A stretch of DNA of 5,090 bases from Acidimicrobiaceae bacterium. Lineage in GTDB: Bacteria; Actinomycetota; Acidimicrobiia; Acidimicrobiales; RAAP-2. A program made the position numbers and the translations under genes. The stretch is taken from the NCBI GenBank assembly GCA_003133005.1, contig PKZI01000183.1, positions 13,484 to 18,573 on the forward strand, written 5' to 3'. Positions 1 through 5,090 of this stretch are shown one piece after another; position 1 is the first letter of the stretch, and each line of letters begins with the position of its first letter. The notes beneath the pieces were generated by a model. It saw nothing but the letters and a program-made list of their open reading frames with translations, ran no database searches and had not been told where the DNA came from.

Positions 1-914
1 TGGGTCACCACTTCGGCGACGCGCTGCATTTCGGCGAGCGACGCGGTCGAGGGGTCCACGAGCAGTGCGCTCTCGCGATAGGTGACGCAACCCAGATTCT
101 CCATGGCGCCAAAGGCGAAGTCCGGAATGGCGATCATGTCGAGTTTGTCGCCCGGGTAGGGGATCGCGAAGTATTCCGAGAAGAAGCGAAGCGAGAACGC
201 GCCGGCTTCGAGCGCGAGTTCGGTGAGGTGGCCCTTGCCGACCGGATAGACAATGCGCAGCGGCACGCCGTCGACGTCCAATGCCTCGGTCTCCTCGAAG
301 GGTCCGACCACGAAGGCCACGAGGTACGTGGACATCTTCATCGTCGGCGCGTAGCTGACCGTTCGTTGACCGTTGCCGAGATCAGTATTGGAGACTTCGG
401 GCGAGTTCGAGTACGCCGCGAGGTCGCTCGGCACGGTGAGGTTCACTTGATACGTCGCTTTAAATGACGGCTCGTCCCAACAGGGAAAGGCCCTTCGAGC
501 GTCGGAGTGCTCGAACTGCGTGGTGGCGATGAGGTGTGCCACGCCATTGACGTCGGTGAACGTCGAGCGGTAAAAGCCGTGCAATTGATCGTTCAGAATC
601 CCCGTGAACGCGATCTCAATCGTCGCGGGACCCGCCGGTATCTCAGCGTCGAAGTTAAATGTCGCCGTTTCGTACTGCTCGTCGAGGACGGGGTCGCTTG
701 ACAACAAGGACGTACCGCCCGCATTCACACTCGCCGCGCCGAGAGCCAGTTCGATGGCGTGCAAGGTGAACGACGAGGCCGTCGTCGTGACGTCGACATC
801 GATCTCTACGCGTCCGGCGAAGGTCGCGGCGTCGAGGTCGGGGGTCAAGAAGATGCGATAGGCGCTCGGGATGACGTTGCGGTTGAGGCGGTAAGGGTTG
901 GGTGATGAATTCAT
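1..914 (-). CDS. pepN: M1 family zinc aminopeptidase, N-terminal part (C-terminus beyond window)
   Basis: This is the first 304 codons, plus two bases of codon 305, of a metallo-aminopeptidase that removes N-terminal residues from peptides, normally in the cytosol. The M1 signatures are visible: TTQFEHSDARRAFPCWDEP at residues about 131-149 (end of the N-terminal beta domain) and the substrate-anchoring GAMEN motif at 269-273. The sequence then reads EVVTH, with the last His at residue 305, just where the family's HExxH zinc motif should begin; the remaining catalytic residues lie outside the window. There is no signal peptide, and the N-terminus resembles PepN/puromycin-sensitive aminopeptidases (NPYRLNRNVIPSAYRIFLTP). 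The ATG at 914-912 is chosen because homology starts right after it; the upstream AAGGTTAGG is only a weak ribosome site. The gene is divergent from the transposase starting at 985. Family is near certain; the gene symbol is by family resemblance. Confidence 0.93.
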   Translation of the reverse strand, partial: MNSSPNPYRLNRNVIPSAYRIFLTPDLDAATFAGRVEIDVDVTTTASSFTLHAIELALGAASVNAGGTSLLSSDPVLDEQYETATFNFDAEIPAGPATIEIAFTGILNDQLHGFYRSTFTDVNGVAHLIATTQFEHSDARRAFPCWDEPSFKATYQVNLTVPSDLAAYSNSPEVSNTDLGNGQRTVSYAPTMKMSTYLVAFVVGPFEETEALDVDGVPLRIVYPVGKGHLTELALEAGAFSLRFFSEYFAIPYPGDKLDMIAIPDFAFGAMENLGCVTYRESALLVDPSTASLAEMQRVAEVVT

Positions 915-973
915 AGTGCCTAACCTTAGAGCGTGTGTTCTATTTGGCAAGTGCGCCAGGAACCGTGACCGAC

Positions 974-979
974 ACTATA
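974..979 (-). promoter_or_regulatory. Possible -10 box for the aminopeptidase gene
   Basis: On the minus strand this reads TATAGT, a good match to a -10 hexamer, about 60 bases upstream of the aminopeptidase ATG. No convincing -35 box lies 16-18 bases further upstream, in what is already the transposase coding region. The same AT-rich spot read on the plus strand (TATAAA) lies a few bases before the transposase GTG and could serve that gene instead. Inference only. Confidence 0.25.
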
Positions 980-984
980 AAGTC

Positions 985-1791
985 GTGGCCTATTCAAGTG
1001 ACGTGACTGCCGCGCAGTGGAAGATGTTGGAATCCCTGTTGCTGCTCCCCTCCAAACGAGGACCGAAGCACGGAAATGACTTGCGCCACGTCGTCGACGC
1101 GATGCTCTACATCTCGCACACCGGTTGCCAATGGCGCTTCCAACCCGAGGAGTTCGGTCCCTGGACCCGGGTCTGGTCCCAATTCCGCCGGTGGTCAAGA
1201 AACGATACATGGGCTCGAGTTCTCGCCGCGTTGCACGCCACGTCACGCACGGCTCTTGGTCGCGAGGAGTCGTTGCCCTCGATGGTCGTCATCGATACTC
1301 ACTTGGCCCGAGGTGCTTCGAACGGAGGCGTTACCTTCCACAACCAGGGCGGTCCCTATGGTCGCACGAATGGTGCCAAGCGAATTGTGTGCGTCGACGT
1401 CACGGGCTTGCCGCTGAGCGTGCGCGTGGTCCCCGCGTCTACGTCAGAAGCCAAAACGGTCGAGGTACTTCTCGAAGACATCAAGCGAACGGGCACCGAC
1501 CAACGGCTCGAACTCGTGCTCGTGGACCGGGGCACCGCCGAGTCCGCTGCTAAGCGACTGTCGGCACGGTTCAACTACGAGGTCCGACGAGTCGGATGGG
1601 ACGAGCCACCGCGCAACGAACACGGCGCCAAGGTATTTCGCCCTATCCGTCACGCCTGGCGGGTCGAGGTGGCCCATGGTCACCTCGTGCGACGCCGTCG
1701 ACTCGCGCGTTGCTTCGAGAACACCGTGGCGTCGGCCACGGGATGGCTCCACGTCGCCTCAATCAACGAGGTCCTTCGAGTACTGAGCTGA
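985..1791 (+). CDS. IS5-like family DDE transposase, apparently full length
   Basis: A 268-residue transposase that would cut and join insertion-sequence ends. Residues about 6-80 form the DUF4096-type N-terminal domain (SDVTAAQWKMLESLL, DLRHVVDAMLY, TGCQWRF, WSQFRRW). A DDE_Tnp_1-type RNase H-like core follows. Candidate catalytic residues are D104 (VVIDTH), D181 (LVLVDRG) and E228 (WRVEVAHGHLVRRRRLARCFE), in normal order and spacing for the family. The second motif is VDRGTA rather than the common DKGYDS form, so the protein is somewhat divergent. GTG at 985 is chosen because it gives the usual N-terminus and length; the frame is open back to 898, but that would overlap the aminopeptidase gene. 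There is no clear Shine-Dalgarno sequence. No stop or frameshift interrupts it. I found no convincing terminal inverted repeats, so element ends are not called and activity is uncertain. Confidence 0.9.
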   Translation: MAYSSDVTAAQWKMLESLLLLPSKRGPKHGNDLRHVVDAMLYISHTGCQWRFQPEEFGPWTRVWSQFRRWSRNDTWARVLAALHATSRTALGREESLPSMVVIDTHLARGASNGGVTFHNQGGPYGRTNGAKRIVCVDVTGLPLSVRVVPASTSEAKTVEVLLEDIKRTGTDQRLELVLVDRGTAESAAKRLSARFNYEVRRVGWDEPPRNEHGAKVFRPIRHAWRVEVAHGHLVRRRRLARCFENTVASATGWLHVASINEVLRVLS

Positions 1792-2041
1792 GTTCGCCAG
1801 GGTGACGGAGCAAATGATTAAACGGAGACCTTCATTGAGAACCAGGTGTCAGCGGGACAAACCTGATGGTTGATGTGTCCATGTGCCAAGTTGAGTGTCG
1901 TGACGTCCTCGACGGTGCGTGAGCAGTCAGTAGTGAAGCGTTCTCTTCTGACGATCCCACCAAAGTTCTTGTCGGTCGCGGCACCGTGCGTTGGAGCAGC
2001 GGCGTCGGCACACGTGGGCGCCGTGCACTCGCCATTAGTGC
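1792..2041. other. Intergenic stretch between convergent transposase and acetyltransferase genes; no confident gene
   Basis: About 250 bases between the transposase stop and the end of the broken acetyltransferase gene. I see no recognisable gene. The minus strand has an open frame through 2044-1818 without a start codon inside the stretch. It ends with NLAHGHINHQVCPADTWFSM and contains several Cys and His residues, which could be the tail of a decayed gene but matches no family I recognise. The right end of the IS5-like element presumably lies here, but no inverted repeat matching the left side was found. One bulged hairpin is listed separately. Confidence 0.4.
1840..1871. repeat. Imperfect inverted repeat (bulged hairpin), possible terminator between convergent genes
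   Basis: AACCAGGT (1840-1847) pairs with ACCTG-AT-GGTT (1861-1871): eight base pairs with a two-base bulge and a 13-base loop. It sits 48 bases after the transposase stop codon, between convergent genes, so a terminator role is possible. There is no U-tract on either side, which argues against an ordinary intrinsic terminator. It could equally be part of the IS end or chance. Confidence 0.25.
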
Positions 2042-2778
2042 TTACAAATGCTGAACCCAAATGTTTGACTCGACGTAGGTACCCAAATTCGTCTCGCGAT
2101 CGATGCTCAACGTGTTCATGCCTTGGGGGATGGCGTAGTTGCCAGAAGCCGGCAGCGACATTCCCGTCCACTCTTCCCAGTCCTCGATGGTCCCGGTCAT
2201 CGTCTGCGCCTCACGAGTGACGGCAATGACTCGGGCACCTTGCGCACGTGAAGGCGGAGCCACGGATCGAACGGAAGTCCGTCGTCTCGCACCCACGGAA
2301 TGTAGTCCTCTATGGAGAACAGCGGGTACAAGTGCTTGCGCGTCGGACGAAGCGGTGCCAGCACGCGAGTCATACCCTGCGCCTCTCCGAGACTGCTCAG
2401 CGCGCGGATAAGTTCGGTGGCCGTTCCAGTGCCCTTGCGTCCGGGGTCGACGACCGCGCCGCAGATCACGAACGTGTTCGCCTCCACTCCCGCGTCGTGG
2501 ACTTCAAGCGCGCGACGCAGGACATCGGCAAATGAACAAGGTAGATCTGCGACATCGCCCCACCACGAGATGGGAACGCCCCATCCGGTCGCTACCGGTG
2601 TGTCGCCCACGTCCACCAGCATCACGTCGAGATGGGGGAAGTACTCGCGAACGCGTCCGATGTACTCCTTCACGGCCAAGTCAGCAGTGATGAATGTCGG
2701 GAACCCCTCGGCAAAGAGGACTTCCATCTGCTCCTCGGTCCACGCCCGAGCGTCCGATCGCTCAACCAGGAGTGTCAT
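2042..2778 (-). pseudogene. GNAT-type N-acetyltransferase gene disrupted by a one-base frameshift
   Basis: Two minus-strand frames together encode one acetyltransferase-like protein. The first runs from ATG 2778 (MTLLVERSDARAW) through a GNAT core with an acetyl-CoA loop variant near residues 110-119 (VVDPGRKGTG) and the block APLRPTRKHLYPL, then WVRDDGLPFDPWLRLH at about 163-177. After K180 it goes out of register and stops near 2197. The family tail continues in the next frame: ARVIAVTREAQTMTG, EDWEEWTGMSLPASGNY, then IDRETNLGTYVESNIWVQHL and TAA at 2044-2042. Adding one G to the CC/GG run at about 2238-2239 restores AAG GGT GCC and a continuous 245-residue protein. GNAT enzymes move acetyl from acetyl-CoA to an amine; the substrate here is unknown. 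ATG 2778 is preferred over the longer open frame to 2904 because of its ribosome site. The defect may be a genuine pseudogene or a sequencing error. Confidence 0.82.
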
Positions 2779-2788
2779 CGTGAAAAAC

Positions 2789-2796
2789 CCTTCCTC
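2789..2796 (-). promoter_or_regulatory. Ribosome binding site of the acetyltransferase gene
   Basis: The minus strand reads GAGGAAGG, ten bases before ATG 2778. It is a strong Shine-Dalgarno match at slightly long spacing, and it supports the 2778 start rather than the in-frame ATG at 2904, where the extra 42 residues have no family character. Confidence 0.6.
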
Positions 2797-2981
2797 GCTC
2801 GGGGGTGAAGCTCTCGTCAAGCGTACGACGCGAACATTCAGATTCGCAGTTCCGTCCGTACTGTTCTGATTCACGCGTGCGACGCACGTGTTGCGACGCC
2901 CCATTAATGATCGTTGACTCTCGTGGAATCAAACGTCAAGCGACACCTTCCAGACCGTTCTTGAGGATTTGACGTCGACGC

Positions 2982-2986
2982 AGGAG
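2982..2986 (+). promoter_or_regulatory. Ribosome binding site deciding the tnpB start
   Basis: AGGAG lies four bases before GTG 2991. The spacing is short but workable. The alternative ATG at 3021 has no purine-rich site before it, so GTG 2991 is the preferred tnpB start. Confidence 0.45.
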
Positions 2987-2990
2987 CCGG

Positions 2991-4418
2991 GTGTCACAGC
3001 CGAATCCAATACTGGGCACGATGACCTCACGTCTGACAACACCGCCCACTTCACGCTCCGGCCACATTCTTTCACGCGCCGTCACCTTCCAGTTCGCCCT
3101 TGACCCGAATGCCCAACAGAGAATCCTGCTCGACAAGTGCGCGGGAGCTCGCCGCTTCACGGTGAACCACCACCTGGCTCGAGTGAGGGCGAACCTGGAC
3201 GTTAGGTCGGCCGAGCGCGAAGCCCACGGCGACGTTGGCGAGACAACCGAACCCTCAACGCCTTCGTTGTCCTGGTCAGGATTCTCTTTCATCAACGAGT
3301 TCAACGCATGGAAAAACGGGCAGTCTGATGACTCGCCACTCAATGACGATGGGAGTTGTGGTCTGGCGTGGCGCCACGAGTTACCAAGTGACGTCTTCGA
3401 ATGCGCGAGCGTCGACACTGCCCGGGCCCTCGAAAACTTCTCCTCGTCGAAACGGGGCGAGCGCAGTGGAACGCCCGTCGGCTTCCCTCGCTTCCAGGCC
3501 AAGGGCAAGGTGACACCGAGTTTCCGGTTGCGCAATCGCGCAACGCCAGGCACCGCACCATCGAGCCAGCCAGTCCGCTTCACGGATCCCGCACACCTTC
3601 GACTGCCCCGGTTCGGACCGATGAAACTCTTTGGTCCGACCCTTAAGGTCCGCCGGATGATCGACGCCGGTCGCTTTCACATCTATTCGGCGACGCTGAG
3701 CCAACGTGCCGGTCGTTGGACCGTGTCCCTCACCGGGGTCGCGGCCGAACTTCACCGAGCCGAGCGCAGTCGTACCAATCGTCACGCCGGCCCCGTTGGG
3801 GTCGACCGAGGGATCATCTCCCTCTGCGTCGCCGCCGACGCGAACGGTATTCCCATCGAGAGTTTCGAGGGGGTGAAAATACTGAAGCAAGCGCTCGTCA
3901 AGCTCAAGGCGGCCAACCAGACCCTGGCCAGAACCACACCGGGGTCCAAAGGCCGACAACGAGCGCGATCCCGTCTCGCGAGAACTCATCGCAAGGTCGC
4001 GAACACGAGACGACATCTGGTCCATCAGGCTTCCAGGTCCCTCGTGGACCGATGCCAGATCCTCGTGCTGGAGGATCTCAACGTCGCGGGGATGGTAAAG
4101 AACCGAACTCTGGCGAGGTCTCTATCGGATGCCGCCATGGGAGAGCTCTCCCGTCAGCTCCTCTACAAGGCACGTTGGCACGGGGTCGAGGTGCGCGTCG
4201 CCGACCGATTCTTTCCAAGCTCCAAAATGTGCTCGGGTTGTGGCGTCGTCAAAGACGACCTCGACTTATCGACACGGACCTACTCGTGTGGAGCATGCGG
4301 TCTGATCATCGACCGCGATCTCAACGCGGCCATCAACCTGGCCCGTTGGCGACCCAAAGAGCCCTCCGCAGTGACGCTCGTCGTTCCTACGCGCGCTTCG
4401 CTTCTTTCGACCGCCTGA
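2991..4418 (+). CDS. tnpB: TnpB (OrfB), RNA-guided DNA endonuclease of IS200/IS605/IS607-type elements
   Basis: A 475-residue TnpB. Characterised relatives use an omega RNA made from the element's right end to cut DNA next to a short TAM sequence, which helps keep the element in the genome. The N-terminal OrfB-type domain opens with ILSRAVTFQFALDPNAQQ (about 26-43). The split RuvC nuclease is complete: D272 in VGVDRGI, E361 in ILVLEDLNV, and the final Asp in IIDRDLNAAINLAR (D441/D443). A zinc ribbon is formed by C414, C417, C433 and C436. GTG 2991 is chosen for the AGGAG before it; ATG 3021 would give 465 residues and is possible. No frameshift or lost catalytic residue is seen, so the protein could be active. 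No TnpA gene is adjacent. The 3' end probably overlaps the omega RNA. I cannot tell IS605 from IS607 lineage from the sequence alone. Confidence 0.93.
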   Translation: MSQPNPILGTMTSRLTTPPTSRSGHILSRAVTFQFALDPNAQQRILLDKCAGARRFTVNHHLARVRANLDVRSAEREAHGDVGETTEPSTPSLSWSGFSFINEFNAWKNGQSDDSPLNDDGSCGLAWRHELPSDVFECASVDTARALENFSSSKRGERSGTPVGFPRFQAKGKVTPSFRLRNRATPGTAPSSQPVRFTDPAHLRLPRFGPMKLFGPTLKVRRMIDAGRFHIYSATLSQRAGRWTVSLTGVAAELHRAERSRTNRHAGPVGVDRGIISLCVAADANGIPIESFEGVKILKQALVKLKAANQTLARTTPGSKGRQRARSRLARTHRKVANTRRHLVHQASRSLVDRCQILVLEDLNVAGMVKNRTLARSLSDAAMGELSRQLLYKARWHGVEVRVADRFFPSSKMCSGCGVVKDDLDLSTRTYSCGACGLIIDRDLNAAINLARWRPKEPSAVTLVVPTRASLLSTA

Positions 4419-4590
4419 TCTTTTAGGGATCTGCACCGCGAAGCACGCGGGAAGAGCCGATCGTCACCCGTACAAACTTCACGGCAACGTGAAGAGGGCC
4501 TTGGGTCGGAACCGAGCACTCTGACAAAACTTCGTTTGAGAAGTCGGACGGTGAGCAAGCACCGCTGCGCCATGTGGCTCAGTTGGTCAA
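4419..4590 (+). ncRNA. Candidate omega RNA (reRNA) scaffold downstream of tnpB
   Basis: TnpB guide RNAs are normally made from the 3' end of tnpB plus the right end of the element. The stretch just after the tnpB stop has consecutive local hairpins: CCGCG/CGCGG at 4436-4450 (loop AAGCA); CTTCACG/CGTGAAG at 4477-4494 closed by a GCAA (GNRA) tetraloop; ACTTC/GAAGT at 4529-4544; CGGTG/CACCG at 4549-4564 (loop AGCAAG); and CAGTT/AACTG at 4580-4599. The pairs are seen directly; assignment as omega RNA rests on position. The 5' end probably lies inside the tnpB coding region, and the 3' scaffold end, where the guide begins, is uncertain; 4590 follows the candidate GTCAA end. There is no protein-coding signal here on either strand. 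Confidence 0.5.
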
Positions 4591-4640
4591 GGCGAACTGG
4601 TGGGTCCAATTAGGACACACGCTGTTAGGTGGAAACGTTC

Positions 4641-4646
4641 TACAGT
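4641..4646 (+). promoter_or_regulatory. Possible -10 box giving a leaderless kinase transcript
   Basis: TACAGT fits the TANNNT pattern of an actinobacterial -10 box and ends six bases before GTG 4653, so transcription would start at or next to the start codon. There is no Shine-Dalgarno sequence before that GTG, which agrees with a leaderless message, common in Actinomycetota. I see no good -35 box at normal spacing. Inference. Confidence 0.3.
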
Positions 4647-4652
4647 CGCTAG

Positions 4653-5090
4653 GTGGCAAATCCCCCAACACCGGTCGCTCTGCGCGTGAAGCCCGGACCG
4701 AATCGACTCGCCGTCACCGGCATTGGTAATGCGATGCTCGACATCATCATGCGTGACTCGAAGGAGGTCTACCGCGACCTGGGTCTCGTCAAAGCGGCGA
4801 TGGCGCTCATCGAAGTCGACCAACTCGATCGATTCATTGTCGCAATGGGCGAAACGGTGCAAATGTCCGGTGGCTCGGTGGCCAATTCCATCGCCGGCGT
4901 GGCCGCACTCGGGGGAACGTGCGGTTACATCGGCAAGGTCGCAGACGACGAGTTCGGCGAACGTTTCAAACACGATCTCTCTTCGATGGGCGTCGAACTC
5001 GATCTCGCGATCGCGACGCGCGACGAGGGGGCGACGGGACGTTGTCACGTCTTCATCACCGACGACGCGCAGCGCACCATGGCGACGTAC
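4653..5090 (+). CDS. PfkB family carbohydrate kinase, probable adenosine kinase, N-terminal part (runs off window)
   Basis: The first 146 codons of a ribokinase/PfkB-fold enzyme, which phosphorylates a sugar or nucleoside hydroxyl using ATP in the cytosol. Typical blocks are VTGIGNAMLDI (residues about 21-31), the substrate-binding MSGGSVANSIAGVAALGG (about 71-88), YIGKVADDEFGERF, and TGRCHVFITDDAQRTMATY at the end. The GNAxxD opening and the AQRTM block resemble proteins annotated as adenosine kinase (adenosine to AMP, purine salvage), but close PfkB relatives use other substrates. The C-terminal GAGD catalytic motif lies beyond the window. Start choice is GTG 4653, placed just after a -10-like TACAGT; GTG 4686 would also keep the whole fold. 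It follows the tnpB element on the same strand, with 234 bases between the stop and this start, and is not obviously in an operon with it. Confidence 0.88.
   Translation, partial: MANPPTPVALRVKPGPNRLAVTGIGNAMLDIIMRDSKEVYRDLGLVKAAMALIEVDQLDRFIVAMGETVQMSGGSVANSIAGVAALGGTCGYIGKVADDEFGERFKHDLSSMGVELDLAIATRDEGATGRCHVFITDDAQRTMATY

Larger units (their letters stand above)
2919..4590 (+). mobile_element. Candidate IS200/IS605-type element carrying tnpB only (boundaries tentative)
   Basis: The tnpB gene and the hairpin-rich tail after it imply an IS200/IS605- or IS607-related element. Tentative ends come from a TTGAC pentamer at 2914-2918, of the kind that precedes the left end of IS605-type elements, and a GTCAA at 4586-4590, resembling the TCAA right cleavage site known for IS608. 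This gives 1,672 bp, a normal size for a tnpB-only element. TTGAC can also pair with GTCAA at 2935-2939 to form a left-end stem. No tnpA is present, so movement would need a transposase in trans. The motifs are short and could be chance. Confidence 0.27.

Noticed and set aside
228..861. Three plus-strand open frames of 64-85 codons at the left end.
   Set aside because: They are antisense to the M1 aminopeptidase, whose family motifs settle the coding strand.
930..1835. Terminal inverted repeats for the IS5-like element (for example GAGCGTGTGTTCTATTTGG on the left against the reverse complement of 1805-1830).
   Set aside because: Only scattered short matches (ATTTG, GTT) with gaps; not better than chance, so element ends are not called.
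1832..2035. 67-codon minus-strand open frame starting six bases after the acetyltransferase stop.
   Set aside because: Arg/Pro/Ser/Thr-rich translation with no protein-like pattern and no ribosome site; it looks like an out-of-frame shadow.
2936..3583. Long minus-strand open frame of 215 codons opposite tnpB.
   Set aside because: It is antisense to the clearly coding TnpB N-terminal half and has no recognisable protein character; long antisense frames are expected in high-GC DNA.
4568..4616. tRNA-like segment: GCTCAGTTGGT matches a tRNA D-arm consensus, with a following stretch that could place GGG as anticodon.
   Set aside because: The D stem does not pair properly, no acceptor-stem complement or canonical GTTCRA T-arm follows, and the anticodon stem has a mismatch. 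At best a tRNA fragment; it also overlaps the candidate omega RNA end.
4625..4656. TAGGTGG occurs twice (4626-4632 and 4650-4656) just before the kinase gene.
   Set aside because: A seven-base match 24 bases apart with no other symmetry; too weak to call an operator or attachment site.
4587..5048. Minus-strand open frame of 153 codons at the right end.
   Set aside because: It is antisense to the PfkB kinase, whose conserved blocks are unambiguous.

Overview
The window is high-GC DNA with Actinomycetota-like genes. The C-terminal signature of the acetyltransferase and the adenosine-kinase-type PfkB protein suggest an actinobacterium, perhaps an Acidimicrobiia relative. This is family resemblance from memory, not a search result. 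Two housekeeping genes sit at the edges and both are cut by the window ends: an M1 zinc aminopeptidase on the minus strand (1-914) and an adenosine-kinase-like PfkB sugar kinase on the plus strand (4653-5090). Between them lie about 3.7 kb of accessory DNA.

Left to right: (1) the first ~304 residues of the M1 aminopeptidase, ending exactly at the expected zinc-binding His; (2) a complete IS5-like DDE transposase (985-1791, plus) starting only 71 bp from the aminopeptidase start codon and divergent from it; (3) about 250 bp without a confident gene, holding one bulged hairpin and an anonymous Cys/His-containing open frame; (4) a GNAT-type acetyltransferase on the minus strand (2042-2778) whose reading frame is broken by an apparent single-base deletion near 2238; (5) a complete TnpB (OrfB of IS200/IS605/IS607-type elements), the RNA-guided nuclease family ancestral to Cas12, on the plus strand (2991-4418) with intact RuvC residues and zinc ribbon; (6) 234 bp after tnpB rich in short hairpins, the usual position of a TnpB guide RNA (omega RNA, also called reRNA); (7) the start of the kinase, probably read from a leaderless transcript.

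The most notable system is the solo tnpB plus its presumed omega RNA, with no TnpA transposase gene in the window. A TTGAC motif on the left (2914-2918) and a GTCAA motif on the right (4586-4590) would bound a 1.67-kb single-gene element, but this boundary call is tentative. The two mobile genes and the broken acetyltransferase suggest an insertion-tolerant patch between housekeeping genes; the acetyltransferase defect could also be a sequencing or assembly error.
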